Shown one piece after another: positions 42,319-52,673 of a stretch of 64,000 nucleotides of DNA; positions within the stretch are counted from its first letter, which is position 1; every line of letters begins with the position of its first letter. The position numbers were made by a program, and so were the translations under genes. The DNA comes from Dyadobacter fermentans DSM 18053 (GTDB lineage: Bacteria > Bacteroidota > Bacteroidia > Cytophagales > Spirosomataceae). The notes beneath the pieces were generated by a model, which saw nothing but the letters and a program-made list of their open reading frames with translations, did not search any database and was not told the origin of the DNA. Location of the stretch: assembly GCF_000023125.1 (NCBI RefSeq), contig NC_013037.1:2914001-2978000 (forward strand), in the 5' to 3' direction.

Positions 42319-43982
42319 CAGGTAAGTTCTAAATATGCTTTTTGTAAAAATTCATTTTCGATATAAGCCCCCGCTTCGAGGTATTTCTGATAAAGCTGCT
42401 GGTAAATGGCCGACTGGGCCTCGCGCGGCTCATACACTGCGTCGAAACCGGAGCTCATGGCCTCCTGCGCTTCCTGCAAATTGGCGTGTACGCCTGCCGC
42501 CACCGAAGCGAACATGGCCGCTCCCAATGCACAAGCCTGCTCGGAGGTGGCCACTTTAATAGGCATATTGAGCACGTCGGCCAGCGTTTGCATCACAAAT
42601 GCCGACTTCTTCGCCACGCCGCCAATCGCGATTACCTGGTGAATAGGCACACCTTCGCTGCGGAACCGCTCGACGATCGCTTTGGAGCCATAAGCGGTAG
42701 CTTCTACCAATGCCTTGAAAATCCTTGGGCTGTCGCTGGCGAGGTTCAGGCCGAGCAGTCCGCCTTTGAGCGTATGTTTTGCGTCGGGGGTGCGGCGGCC
42801 GTTCAGCCAGTCGATGGCGATGATGTCTTTTTCGGTAACTGGCAACTTCGCCGCTTGTTCGGCCAGGTGCGGGATCAGCTTTTTCGATAGTTCAGCCGCT
42901 TCCTCCTCGCCGAGCAATGTGCGTACAGGCTCGATGATCAGTTTGGAAAACCAGGCATAAATGTCACCAAACGCCGACTGCCCTGCCTCCATACCGAGCA
43001 TACCCGGCACGATGGAGCCATCCACCTGCCCGCAAATGCCCTTGATGAGCAAATGCCCGACTTCCTCGTTCGGTGCCACGAGCATGTCGCAGGTGGAAGT
43101 ACCGATCACCTTGCACAACGAATACGGCTCGATCAGCGCCCCTACCGCGCCCATGTGCGCATCAAACGCCCCTACGCCGATCACGACGTTTTCGGGAATG
43201 CCCAGCTTTGCCGCCCATTCTTTTGAAATGGTGCCCATCGGTTGGTCGGAAGTTTCGGTGGTGCTGAAAAGGCGGTCGCGGAGACCGTCGAGCAATGGGT
43301 CGAGCTCGGTGAAGAATGCATTGGACGGTAACCCGTCGAAATCCTGGTGCCAGAGCGCTTTGTGCCCTGCGGCGCAGCGCGAACGTTTCAGTTGGAGCGG
43401 ATCGGTCATGCCCGTGAGCTCGGCAGAAATCCAGTCGCAATGCTCTACCCATGAGAAGGCTTGCTCGCGCACGGCCGTGTCCACACGTAACGTGCGCAGG
43501 ATTTTGGCCCAGAACCATTCCGAGGAATAGATCCCGCCTACATATTTTGTAAAATCAATGTCATAACGATGCGCCAGCCGGTTAATCTCCTCTGCTTCGG
43601 CATTGGCCGTGTGGTCTTTCCAAAGGATAAACATCCCATTCGGATTTTCGGCAAACTCGGGCAACAGCGCCAGCGGCGTGCCCTGCCTGTCGACGGCCAC
43701 GGGTGTGGAACCGGTAGTATCCACCGAAATACCGCGCACCTGCTGCCGAACGGCGGCCGGCGCCTGGTCCAATGCTCCGCGAACGGCGCTTTCCATACTT
43801 TCCAGATAATCGAGCGGATGTTGCCGGAACTGCGAGCTGCCCGCATCGCAATACTTGCCCTGCTTCCAGCGCGGATATTCCTGCACGGCCGTCCCGGCCT
43901 GCTCTCCCGTATTCGCATTTACGACTAATGCCCGCACAGAATCGGTACCGAAGTCGATACCAATGACGTAGTTCTCTTCCAT
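42318..43982 (-). CDS. araB: L-ribulokinase
   Basis: This 554-residue FGGY-family sugar kinase phosphorylates L-ribulose with ATP. It starts with the first ATP-site strand [14 protein letters not shown], has [11 protein letters not shown] near 85, and the second site [15 protein letters not shown] in the C-terminal lobe. Length matches ribulokinases. ATG at 43982 is used. It is the first gene of the araBAD operon; the 585-bp gap upstream holds a candidate promoter, possible AraR sites and a repeat region. Confidence 0.95.
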   Translation of the reverse strand: MEENYVIGIDFGTDSVRALVVNANTGEQAGTAVQEYPRWKQGKYCDAGSSQFRQHPLDYLESMESAVRGALDQAPAAVRQQVRGISVDTTGSTPVAVDRQGTPLALLPEFAENPNGMFILWKDHTANAEAEEINRLAHRYDIDFTKYVGGIYSSEWFWAKILRTLRVDTAVREQAFSWVEHCDWISAELTGMTDPLQLKRSRCAAGHKALWHQDFDGLPSNAFFTELDPLLDGLRDRLFSTTETSDQPMGTISKEWAAKLGIPENVVIGVGAFDAHMGAVGALIEPYSLCKVIGTSTCDMLVAPNEEVGHLLIKGICGQVDGSIVPGMLGMEAGQSAFGDIYAWFSKLIIEPVRTLLGEEEAAELSKKLIPHLAEQAAKLPVTEKDIIAIDWLNGRRTPDAKHTLKGGLLGLNLASDSPRIFKALVEATAYGSKAIVERFRSEGVPIHQVIAIGGVAKKSAFVMQTLADVLNMPIKVATSEQACALGAAMFASVAAGVHANLQEAQEAMSSGFDAVYEPREAQSAIYQQLYQKYLEAGAYIENEFLQKAYLELT

Positions 43983-44042
43983 AGATGTCGGTTTAGGATG
44001 TTCTCAGACCAGTTTGACGCATTTATTTAACTTATCACCTAA

Positions 44043-44050
44043 CAAATATA
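44043..44050 (-). promoter_or_regulatory. Candidate -7 element of the araBAD promoter
   Basis: Read on the minus strand this is TATATTTG, an exact match to the Bacteroidetes -7 consensus TAnnTTTG, 61 bp upstream of araB. A -33 TTG at normal spacing is not seen. Overlapping it, ACAAAT (44042-44047) and ATTTGT (44056-44061) form an inverted repeat, and GTGT/ACAC (44067-44070 and 44078-44081) another; either could bind AraR. Confidence 0.35.
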
Positions 44051-44096
44051 AATAAATTTGTTTTTAGTGTATTGTTGACACAATTTAAATTTTAAT

Positions 44097-44567
44097 GAGG
44101 GAGGAAAGGGAGGAAGGAGAAAGGGAAGGAAGGAGAAAAGGAAGGAAGGAGAAAGTTGGAAAGGATTCTTTCTAAGACCAAATGCCGTTAGGCATGTAAT
44201 ATTGGTAGCAGCATCATAGTTTTGCGTTGAACAAATGCCCTTGGGCATGCAACAACCACGCATCTGCTATACCCGGCCTCGTAATTTTTGTTGTTACATC
44301 CCTAACGGGATTTCCGAAATACCCCGCATTTCCATTGCTACCAATATTACATCGCTACGCGATTTCGCTCATTCCTTGCGCATGGCGCGAAGGTCAACCT
44401 TTGTGACTAAATATTCGCAGGCCTCCGGCAGGCCGGTACGGCATAATCGCCTTGCGGTATTGACCGGCCGGAGGCCTGCGAATATTAGGTACAAATCAAG
44501 AGATTCGCACCAGCGTCGCACATTTTTGTTCCTCCATCCTCTCCTTCCTCCATCCTCCCCTTCCTCC
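44097..44567. repeat. Mosaic repeat region between araB and araR
   Basis: The region begins with a 59-base all-purine run (44097-44155, GGAAGGA-type units) and ends with a pyrimidine-rich run (44531-44567, CTCCTTCC-type units) of opposite polarity. Inside are an inverted repeat of 16 bp (44195-44210 with 44337-44352, TGTAATATTGGTAGCA) and a perfect 20-bp inverted repeat (44410-44429 with 44467-44486, core CGCAGGCCTCCGGC). No believable gene is present; it looks like an inserted dispersed palindromic element. Confidence 0.65.
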
Positions 44568-45272
44568 CTACTGGCTTTTCATCGAGTCCGGCATAAAGTT
44601 CCAGAACGAGTGGAATTTCGTCTTGTACCGTTCGGCGTCGAGTTTGTAGAGTGCTGCCTTCTTCGTGGCGCTATTATTGTTTTTAAGCCCCGTATCGATG
44701 AGCAGGCCGGTGGAAAGCAACTTCCGGCTGAAATTCCGCCGGTCGATGGGGATGTTGTAAATGGCTTCGTAGAGCTTTTGCAGCTGCGGGATCGTGAAGC
44801 GCTCGGGCAGCAGCTCGAAGCCGATCGGGTGCAGGGCGGCATTGTATTTAAGGTGCTCGATGGCCCGCTGTACCATTTTTTCATGGTCGAATATGAGCTT
44901 CGGTCGGGCATCGAGGGTGATCCACGAGGCGTTGTGGCTCTTCACCGCGTCGGAGTCGTGGTCGTCGATTTTGATTAATGCAAAAAACACGACGGAAACC
45001 GTGCGCTCGCCGGGGTCGCGGTCGGCCCTGCCGAAGGTTTCGAGCTGCTCTACATAAATGTCTTGAAGGCCGGTAAGATTGTAGAGAATGCGGGCGGCGC
45101 CGTCGGCCAGGTCTTCGTCGGCATTCAGGAAGCCGCCCATCAGCGACCATTTGCCTTGCTCCGGCTCGAAGTTTCTTTTGATCAGCAACAGCTTGATATC
45201 CTTTCCATCAAAACCAAAAATAATGCAGTCGATGGCCACGAGAATCCGGGAGGCCTGGGGATAGTTAGTCAT
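44568..45272 (-). CDS. araR: NrtR-family Nudix-type arabinose regulator (AraR)
   Basis: From ATG at 45272 the product is 234 residues: an N-terminal Nudix-fold domain (about 8-140) and a C-terminal winged-helix domain (about 150-225, with FTIPQLQKLYEAIYN and RRNFSRKLLSTGLL). The Nudix box is degenerate (GGFLNADEDLADGAARILY; the REUXEE core is missing), so it should bind rather than hydrolyse a ligand. Bacteroidetes AraR is known to be such a protein that binds L-arabinose and leaves DNA. Its position upstream of araBAD on the same strand supports this role. An in-frame GTG at 45275 is an alternative start. Confidence 0.88.
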   Translation of the reverse strand: MTNYPQASRILVAIDCIIFGFDGKDIKLLLIKRNFEPEQGKWSLMGGFLNADEDLADGAARILYNLTGLQDIYVEQLETFGRADRDPGERTVSVVFFALIKIDDHDSDAVKSHNASWITLDARPKLIFDHEKMVQRAIEHLKYNAALHPIGFELLPERFTIPQLQKLYEAIYNIPIDRRNFSRKLLSTGLLIDTGLKNNNSATKKAALYKLDAERYKTKFHSFWNFMPDSMKSQ

Positions 45273-45439
45273 CACAAAATATTTCCCCGGCGAATCCCGG
45301 AAAATGTTAAGTTTATGTTAAGAAAGTAAAAAAAAGAACGAGATTACTTAATCTGTTCAAAGAGTTAACTCACAAATTTAAGTACGAATTTTGTACCGCT
45401 TCTCAGCGAAAATAATCAGATTATTAAAAGGCTATCTTC

Positions 45440-46027
45440 ATGATGAACAATTTTTACGCTACCTGTTCCGATGAAAATATCCTTGCGCTAATCAGCGAGC
45501 AGGACGATGAGCTGGCCTTCGGGGAACTGTACAACCGCTACTTCAAAACGCTGTTCAATTACGCTTATTCAAAGGTTAATGACCGCTTCACGGCGCAGGA
45601 AATCGTTCAGGAGCTGTTTGTGAATGTCTGGCAGAAACGCCGCCAGAACCAGGTGGAATGCGGCCAGTCATTTCTTTTTACAATTGCCAAACGGCTGATA
45701 ATATCTTTCTACCGGAAAGAATACACGCGTCAGCACCACTATGGGCAATGGGAAATCCACCGCAGCGAGGCTTCCGAGCCCGCCGACCAGCCTACTCTCG
45801 CCTCCGATCTTCAGCACCGCTACGAAGAAGGGCTTCATTTGCTTTCTCCCAAATGCCAGGAAGTGTTTGTGATGAGCCGCCAGGGCTTTTCCAACAAGCA
45901 GATCGGCGAGCAGCTCGGCATTTCGGAAAAAACCGTGGAGCAGCACATTACCAAGGCGTTACGCATTTTGAAAGCGCATTTGAAAGAGCACATGATCTGC
46001 GCCCTGCTCCTTTTTGCTTCTATCTAA
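45440..46027 (+). CDS. ECF RNA polymerase sigma factor (FecI-like)
   Basis: This 195-residue sigma-70 family protein has region 2 (about 25-92; AFGELYNRYFKTLFNYAYSK, AQEIVQELFVNVW) and region 4 (about 130-185; LSPKCQEVFVMSRQGFSNKQ, GISEKTVEQHITKAL). It lacks regions 1 and 3, as in ECF factors of the Bacteroidetes RpoE/FecI group. It probably drives the FecR-SusC-SusD locus directly downstream, with activity controlled by FecR when SusC binds its substrate. The FecR gene begins 72 bp after its stop. The start has two adjacent Met codons. Confidence 0.92.
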   Translation: MMNNFYATCSDENILALISEQDDELAFGELYNRYFKTLFNYAYSKVNDRFTAQEIVQELFVNVWQKRRQNQVECGQSFLFTIAKRLIISFYRKEYTRQHHYGQWEIHRSEASEPADQPTLASDLQHRYEEGLHLLSPKCQEVFVMSRQGFSNKQIGEQLGISEKTVEQHITKALRILKAHLKEHMICALLLFASI

Positions 46028-46099
46028 AAAAATTTTCAAAAGCTACTAAGGGTTACCCTTTCGGCGCGCGACTTCCGGGTTGACAACATCCCCGATCTC

Positions 46100-47125
46100 A
46101 TGAAGCCAAACGGTATTCCGCCTGCGTTACTCGAAAAATATCTGTCTGGTGCCTGCACCGATGCGGAGAAAGAAATCGTCGAAGCCTGGTATGCGTCGCT
46201 GGACGGCGAGCCGCGCTACCTCGATCATTTGCCGGATGCGGAACAGGACGAACTGCGGCACACGACATTCGGGGAGATACGCCGGGAGCTGGATATGACC
46301 GAAGAGCGGCCCGTGCGCCGGTGGCCATGGCATTGGCTGGCAGGAATCGCGGCTTCGGTCCTCGTTGTACTGGGCATTTTCCTGGTTGGCAATATGAAAG
46401 CTATCCGGTTACCCGAGCTGACCGTGACGGCCAAAAAGCCCATTCCGTCGAAAGCATTGCCCGTTACCACTTTCGAAAACACCGGCACACAGATCGTACG
46501 CCACGAGCTCCCCGACGGCAGCGTGGTGACCATGCACCCGAAAGCGATCATTGTGTACAGTACCGGATTTGCCAACAATCAGCGGCTGGTGCGGTTTTCG
46601 GGCGAAGGTTTTTTTGATGTGAAAAAGGATAAAAAACGCCCGTTTCACATCACAAGCGGCGATATGGACATTCGCGTGCTGGGGACGAGCTTCAATGTGA
46701 AGGCGATCGAAAACCAGAAGCAATTTGAAGTGGACGTGGTTACCGGAAGTGTGCAGGTGACGGCGCAGGGCCAGTCGTTCGATAAGCAGGAAGTGATCCT
46801 CAAACCGAAGCAGCAGGCATTGTTCGAACTCGATTCCAAGCGCCTGATCTCGAAAACCTCGCCCCTGCAAGCCAAAAAGGAGATTTACCAGCCCGTTACC
46901 ATCATTTTTGAAGAAACACCACTGAACAGCGTGATCGAACAGCTCGAAAAACGCTTCAATGTATCGATCTCACTTGCGAACCCCGGCCTGGCCAAATGCG
47001 GCCTCACCGCCAATTTCGAGTCGCAGACTTTCCCCAGCATTCTCGAAATCCTGTGCACATCGCTGGATGTAACTTACGCCATTTCAGACCATAACATTAC
47101 CATCACCGGAGAACCATGTGAATAA
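46100..47125 (+). CDS. FecR-family anti-sigma factor
   Basis: This 341-residue protein has a cytoplasmic N-terminal part (1-72) for sigma-factor binding, one membrane segment (about 78-95; AGIAASVLVVLGIFLV), a periplasmic FecR domain (about 115-215; HELPDGSVVTMHPKAIIVY, GEGFFDVKKDKKRPF) and a C-terminal DUF4974-type domain (about 268-336) that resembles STN domains. It should hold the upstream ECF sigma factor at the membrane and release it when the SusC STN domain signals. It lies between the sigma gene and susC on the plus strand. Confidence 0.93.
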   Translation: MKPNGIPPALLEKYLSGACTDAEKEIVEAWYASLDGEPRYLDHLPDAEQDELRHTTFGEIRRELDMTEERPVRRWPWHWLAGIAASVLVVLGIFLVGNMKAIRLPELTVTAKKPIPSKALPVTTFENTGTQIVRHELPDGSVVTMHPKAIIVYSTGFANNQRLVRFSGEGFFDVKKDKKRPFHITSGDMDIRVLGTSFNVKAIENQKQFEVDVVTGSVQVTAQGQSFDKQEVILKPKQQALFELDSKRLISKTSPLQAKKEIYQPVTIIFEETPLNSVIEQLEKRFNVSISLANPGLAKCGLTANFESQTFPSILEILCTSLDVTYAISDHNITITGEPCE

Positions 47126-47288
47126 TCTTTAATACCCATCCATGAACTTATGAGCCCGTCCGTACCACCGTAAAAAAGGCCGGAAGTGTACCACCACTAC
47201 CCGGCCCCAATGCCATCCTTTTTCCTCGTACCACCGTTTCAAAAGGATGTTTTATCCAACAGTGCCTAACCATCAGACAATCAAAATT

Positions 47289-50200
47289 ATGCAAAAAACA
47301 GTACGTAACAAGCCCGTCGACTGGCGAAAAATTATGCGCATTGGACTGCTTCAATGGATTCTTGCCGTCTCGCTCGCAGCCGGCAGTTATGCGAAGGAAA
47401 CTGCGGCCCAGTCTGTGCTTAGCAAGGATCTGACGCTCACGCTTCGCAATGTTTCGCTTAAACAGGCCCTGAACGAGATCCAGGCCCGTGCCAATACCCG
47501 CTTCGTGTACAGCAGCCGGGTTTCCGTGAAGGAGAACGTCAGCATTGAGGTAAAAAACCAGAAGCTTTCCAAAGTGCTGGACCAGCTGCTGGCGCCTCGT
47601 GGAATTAATTACAAACTCATCAACAACCAGATCGTACTCGCCCGGACGCGCGTCAGCCGCGAGGAATCCGTAATCCCCGAATTGGAAGAGAAGTTGCAGC
47701 AATACGTGCTGCCCACCGAAATCCAGGTGCGCGGGACCGTGAGCTCGTCCGACGGCCAGGGCACGCTGCCCGGTGTGAGCATTGTCGTGAAGGGAACGTC
47801 GCAGGGTACCACCACGGACGGCGACGGAAAGTTTGAGATCACGGTGCCGAATGTGGAATCGGCGCTGGTTTTCAGCTTTGTGGGTTATGTTCCGCAGGAA
47901 ATCGTGGTGGGTACCCGCACCGAAGTGAATGTGACTTTACAGGCGGATAACAAGGCGCTGTCGGAACTGGTGGTGGTGGGTTATGGCACGCAGAAACGCG
48001 TGAACCTGACCGGCGCCGTGTCGCAGGTCCAATCCAAAGACCTGGAAAACAGGCCTTTGAACAACATGTCGCAGATCCTCCAAGGTATGGTACCTAACCT
48101 GAACATTACATTCAGCACGGGCCAGCCGGGCAAGGGAGGCGCATTGAATGTACGCGGAGAAACTTCGGTAAACGGCGGTGCGCCGCTCGTGCTGATCGAC
48201 GGTATCCCGGGCGATATAAACCGCATTAACCCGGGCGACGTGGAATCGGTATCGGTACTGAAAGATGCCGCGGCATCGGCCATTTACGGTGCGCGTGGTG
48301 CATTCGGGGTGATTTTGGTGACTACCAAAACTGCCAAAAACGGCAAAACAACCGTGTCGTACAGCAACAACTTCGGCTGGTCGAAACCGACGATCAATAC
48401 CGATTTCATGACCAATGGCTATGATTATGTAAAAATCAACGATGATGCGTTCATCCGCGCAACGGGGAACAGCTATACCCGCTATTCCGAGGAAGATTAT
48501 GCGGAAATTGAAGCGCGCCGGTACGATAAAACCGAAAACCCGGCCCGTCCGTGGGTGGTGGTGAAGAATGTGAATGGCAAGGACATTTACAATTATTATG
48601 GCAACTACGACTGGTGGAACACGATTTTCAACATGAGCCAGCCCTCGCGCCAGCATAACCTGAACCTCTCCGGCGGCACGGACAAGATCAACTACTTTCT
48701 GTCAGGCTCCGTGTTTGAGAAGGACGGGATCATGCGGATCAATACCGATAAATTCACATCCTACACGCTTCGCAGCAAGATCAACGCCCAGCTTACGCCC
48801 TGGTTGAAGGTGAGCAACAATACCCAGTATTTTGATTCAAAATACAAATATCCGGGCCTGGAAGGCGGCGCCAACTCCAACTTCGTAGCCATTACCGTGC
48901 ACGCTTTGCCCATTTACGCACCGCGTAACCCCGACGGCACGCCGACTTACAATACATTGAAAAACAACTATTCGATCGGCGACGGGCTATTCGCCAACCT
49001 GCTCAAAGGCATTGCCGGCGGTGAGCAAAAAGTGCATGAGTTGACGACGATCAACACGGTTGAAATGAATCTGGCCAAAAACTGGAACCTCACCGCGAAC
49101 CACTCCTACTCATTCTACATTACCGACGACTGGTACCGCTCCGCCGTGGCTACTTATTCGATCCAGCCGGGCATTCTCACGACCGTTCCGAACTACAACA
49201 CCGATCAGTTGAAGAAAACTTTCTGGTTCGATCCGCAGAATGTCGTGAACGTGTTCTCGTCGTTCAACCATACGATGGGCAAGCATTACTTCGGCGCAAC
49301 GGCGGGTATCAACTACGAATCGCGCAAACATCAGGTGCTGGCGGGCTCGCGTAAAAACCTGCTGTCCGAGAGTATTAACGACCTCAACCTTGGTACCGGC
49401 GAGCAGCTTTCGGGCGGTGGTGCGTACCAGTATGAGCTCTTCGGCGCGTTTTTCCGTGCGAACTATGATTACCAGGGCAAATATCTGCTCGAAGTGAATG
49501 GCCGCTACGACGGTACTTCTCGTTTCGGTGGCGGAAAACGCTATGGTTTCTTCCCTTCGGTGTCGGCGGGATGGCGTTTGAGCGAGGAGAATTTCTTCGA
49601 ATCAGCGCGAAATGTGGTGAACAACCTGAAAATCCGTGCTTCTTACGGAACGCTGGGTAACCAGCTGCCTCCGAAGTTCAACGACAACCCGAGCTCAGCA
49701 AGCTTCTATCCTTACGTTCCGATGATGCCTACGGCGCAGTCGAACTGGATTACCAATGGCCAGAAACTGCAATATGTGAGCAGCCCGGCACCTATTTCGT
49801 CCGGCCTCACGTGGGAATCAGCCACGACGTCCAACATCGGTCTGGACGCCACCTTACTGAAAAACCGCCTGAACCTATCGTTCGACGGCTACATCCGCAA
49901 CACGACCGACATGCTCATTCCCGGGCAGGTGCTGCCATCGGTGTACGGCGCCACCGTTCCTACCCAGAATGCGGGCGATCTGCAAACGAAAGGTTTCGAG
50001 CTATCCATCGCGTGGGCTGATATGTTCAAACTGGCCGGCAAAGCGCTCACCTACAATGTGTCCTTCATTGTTTCGGACTCCAAATCGAAAATCACCAAAT
50101 ACGATAACCCGAACAAAGTGCTTTCCAGTCCTTACGTAGGCCAGACGATCGGTGAAATGTGGGGTTACTCGATTGACGGCATGTTCCAGAGCAATGAGGA

Positions 50201-50900
50201 AGCGCAGGCTTACAAGATCGATCAGACATTCGTGAACAGACAGCGCCTGAGCGCGCCGGGAGAATGGAGCAAGCTGCAAGCAGGCGACCTCCGGTTCCTC
50301 GACCTCAACGGCGACGGCAAGATCAACAACGGCGCCAACACGCTGAGCGACCCGGGCGATTTGAAAATCGTGGGTAACAACCGCGTTCGATTCCGCTACG
50401 GCCTGAACCTCGGCGCGTCCTGGAATGGATTCGATATTTCGGCACTCGCACAGGGTATTCTTCGCAGGAACTGGTACCCAGGCAACAATGCCGATAAATT
50501 CTGGGGGCCCTATTCAAGACCCTACTATTCATTTATCCCCAAAGATTTCGGCGACGACGTGTGGACGCCCGAAAACCGCGATGCCTATTTCCCGGTATTG
50601 CGCGGCTACACGGCACTCAACGACGGTGGCGACCTGCGGGCTGTCAACGACCGTTACATTCAGAACGTGGGTTACCTGCGCCTGAAAAACGTCGTGATCG
50701 GTTACACTGTGCCTGAGCGCATCAGCAAGATGATCCGCGTTCCGAGAGCGAGGATTTATATCAGCGGCGAAAACCTGCTGACCTACACCCCGCTCCGCTC
50801 GAAATACATCGACCCCGAGCAGTTCGATGGCGACGGCACCAATGGTCGTACTTATCCATTGTCCAAAACCATTTCAGCCGGTCTTAACCTCACATTCTAA
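47289..50900 (+). CDS. SusC/RagA-family TonB-dependent transporter with STN domain
   Basis: From ATG at 47289 the product is 1203 residues: signal/membrane segment (about 18-36), STN domain (about 50-115; NVSLKQALNEIQARANTRFVY), CarboxypepD_reg-like domain (about 145-220; GVSIVVKGTSQGTTTDGDG), the SusC motif ELVVVGYGTQKRVNLTGAV, plug (about 240-350; ALNVRGETSVNGGAPLVLIDG) and a long barrel ending NLTF. SusC proteins import oligosaccharides or other polymers with SusD. The STN domain marks it as a signal transducer for the FecR/ECF pair just upstream. An ATG at 47247 is less likely as it precedes a poor signal peptide. Confidence 0.93.
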   Translation: MQKTVRNKPVDWRKIMRIGLLQWILAVSLAAGSYAKETAAQSVLSKDLTLTLRNVSLKQALNEIQARANTRFVYSSRVSVKENVSIEVKNQKLSKVLDQLLAPRGINYKLINNQIVLARTRVSREESVIPELEEKLQQYVLPTEIQVRGTVSSSDGQGTLPGVSIVVKGTSQGTTTDGDGKFEITVPNVESALVFSFVGYVPQEIVVGTRTEVNVTLQADNKALSELVVVGYGTQKRVNLTGAVSQVQSKDLENRPLNNMSQILQGMVPNLNITFSTGQPGKGGALNVRGETSVNGGAPLVLIDGIPGDINRINPGDVESVSVLKDAAASAIYGARGAFGVILVTTKTAKNGKTTVSYSNNFGWSKPTINTDFMTNGYDYVKINDDAFIRATGNSYTRYSEEDYAEIEARRYDKTENPARPWVVVKNVNGKDIYNYYGNYDWWNTIFNMSQPSRQHNLNLSGGTDKINYFLSGSVFEKDGIMRINTDKFTSYTLRSKINAQLTPWLKVSNNTQYFDSKYKYPGLEGGANSNFVAITVHALPIYAPRNPDGTPTYNTLKNNYSIGDGLFANLLKGIAGGEQKVHELTTINTVEMNLAKNWNLTANHSYSFYITDDWYRSAVATYSIQPGILTTVPNYNTDQLKKTFWFDPQNVVNVFSSFNHTMGKHYFGATAGINYESRKHQVLAGSRKNLLSESINDLNLGTGEQLSGGGAYQYELFGAFFRANYDYQGKYLLEVNGRYDGTSRFGGGKRYGFFPSVSAGWRLSEENFFESARNVVNNLKIRASYGTLGNQLPPKFNDNPSSASFYPYVPMMPTAQSNWITNGQKLQYVSSPAPISSGLTWESATTSNIGLDATLLKNRLNLSFDGYIRNTTDMLIPGQVLPSVYGATVPTQNAGDLQTKGFELSIAWADMFKLAGKALTYNVSFIVSDSKSKITKYDNPNKVLSSPYVGQTIGEMWGYSIDGMFQSNEEAQAYKIDQTFVNRQRLSAPGEWSKLQAGDLRFLDLNGDGKINNGANTLSDPGDLKIVGNNRVRFRYGLNLGASWNGFDISALAQGILRRNWYPGNNADKFWGPYSRPYYSFIPKDFGDDVWTPENRDAYFPVLRGYTALNDGGDLRAVNDRYIQNVGYLRLKNVVIGYTVPERISKMIRVPRARIYISGENLLTYTPLRSKYIDPEQFDGDGTNGRTYPLSKTISAGLNLTF

Positions 50901-50906
50901 ATTCCG

Positions 50907-52637
50907 ATGAAAAAAATACTTAGCATCATCGCCATTTCGCTCGGCCTGGTGGCCTGTGATCTGGACCAGCTCCCGCAGGACGCGATCTCGCCGGAGACAT
51001 TCTTTAATACCGAAAACGACCTTTTGCTTTATACCAACTCATTTTACAATGCACTGCCGTCGGCGGAAGACGTGTATAATGAGGATGTGGATAATATAGT
51101 CAAAACCAGCCTGCGCGATGAGCTGCAAGGTACCCGGGTGGTGCCCACCAGCGGCGGCGGCTGGGGCTGGGGCAATTTGCGGAATATCAACTACTTCCTG
51201 GCCAATTCCAACAAATGTCCCGACAAACGGGCGGTTGCCAAGTACAATGGCCTCGCACGCTTTTTCCGCGCCTATTTCTATTTTGGAATGGTAAAACGCT
51301 TCGGCGATGTACCCTGGTACTCGACCACCATCGAGCTCGAAGATGAGGAACTGCTCACCAAAGCCCGCGACCCGCGCACGCTCGTCATGGACTCGGTAAT
51401 GGCAGACATCGATTACGCGATCGCGAACCTCGACGCAAGCCGCCAGGTGAATACCATCACCAAGTGGACCGCATTGGCATTGAAATCCCGCGTTGGTCTT
51501 TTTGAAGGCACTTTCCGCAAATACCACACGGAATTTAACCTGCCGGATGCGGATAAATTTCTCGACGCGAGCATTTCCGCTTCCGAAGACCTGATGAAAA
51601 ACAGCGGTTATACCATTTACAAAGCCACGCCGACGACCGCTTATCTGAAACTTTTCTCTTCGGATAATGCCATTGCCGACGAAGTGATCCTCTCACGTGA
51701 TTTCAGCGATGAATTGCAGGTTTACCATAACCTCAATTACTACACCATGACCGCCTCCTACGGCCGGCCGGGTTTGGAGAAAAAGCTGGTAAACAGCTAT
51801 CTGATGGCCGACGGCTCGCGCTTTACCGATAAAAAAGGCTACGAAACGATGCAGTTTTTCGAAGAAGTGCAAAACCGCGATCCGCGTTTGGCACAAACGA
51901 TCCGCACGCCGGGCTACACGCGCATTGGCGAAACGACGAAGCTCGTTCCGGAATTCGGCGCGACCGTGACGGGCTATCAGCTGATCAAATTCGTGTCGGA
52001 ACCGAAATGGGATACATTCAACAAGGACATTACCGACATGCCGATTTTCCGCTATGCCGAAGTGCTGCTGAATTATGCCGAAGCCAAAGCCGAAAAAGGC
52101 ACATTGACGCAGGCCGACCTCGACATTTCTACGAAACTCACCCGAGACCGCGCCGGCATGCCGAACATCGATATGGCTCAGGCCAATGCCAACCCGGACC
52201 CTTACCAGGCGCAGCAGTACACGCAGCTTACCGGCAAAAATTCGGGTGTAATCCTTGAGATCCGCCGCGAGCGCCGCATTGAACTGGTAATGGAAAACTT
52301 CTTCCGCTGGGATGACATCCTCCGCTGGAAAGAAGGCCAGGCTTTGACCAAACAATACAAAGGCATGTACTTCCCCGGCCCCGGCCAGTATGACCTCGAC
52401 AGAAACGGGACCATTGACCTGGTGATTTATGAAGGCAACAAGCCCGATATCAAAGGAGCTCAGCTGCTGAAACTCGGTAGCGAGATCATTCTCGAAAACG
52501 GTGCGAAAGGCGGCAACATGGTCATAAACGGCCACATTACCAAGAAGTTTCTCGAAAACAGGGACTACCTTTACCCGATCCCCAAGCAGGAGCGCTTGCT
52601 GAACACCAACCTCACGCAAAACCCTAACTGGGAATAA
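50907..52637 (+). CDS. SusD/RagB-family substrate-binding lipoprotein
   Basis: This 576-residue lipoprotein (Cys17 in GLVAC) has the SusD layout: ARFFRAYFYFGMVKRFGDVP near 115-135 in the TPR-like helices, and the C-terminal ILEIRRERRIELVMENFFRW plus DDILRW near 450-475. It caps the SusC barrel and captures substrate at the cell surface. It starts 6 bp after susC. The two phosphoesterase-type genes that follow suggest a phosphate-bearing substrate rather than a plain glycan. Confidence 0.93.
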   Translation: MKKILSIIAISLGLVACDLDQLPQDAISPETFFNTENDLLLYTNSFYNALPSAEDVYNEDVDNIVKTSLRDELQGTRVVPTSGGGWGWGNLRNINYFLANSNKCPDKRAVAKYNGLARFFRAYFYFGMVKRFGDVPWYSTTIELEDEELLTKARDPRTLVMDSVMADIDYAIANLDASRQVNTITKWTALALKSRVGLFEGTFRKYHTEFNLPDADKFLDASISASEDLMKNSGYTIYKATPTTAYLKLFSSDNAIADEVILSRDFSDELQVYHNLNYYTMTASYGRPGLEKKLVNSYLMADGSRFTDKKGYETMQFFEEVQNRDPRLAQTIRTPGYTRIGETTKLVPEFGATVTGYQLIKFVSEPKWDTFNKDITDMPIFRYAEVLLNYAEAKAEKGTLTQADLDISTKLTRDRAGMPNIDMAQANANPDPYQAQQYTQLTGKNSGVILEIRRERRIELVMENFFRWDDILRWKEGQALTKQYKGMYFPGPGQYDLDRNGTIDLVIYEGNKPDIKGAQLLKLGSEIILENGAKGGNMVINGHITKKFLENRDYLYPIPKQERLLNTNLTQNPNWE

Positions 52638-52673
52638 TGCATTATCATTCGACTATTCCTAACCCTTGACTTT

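Noticed and set aside
44235..44978. 247-residue plus-strand frame
   Set aside because: It runs through the palindromic repeat region and then antisense to araR; no domain is recognisable.
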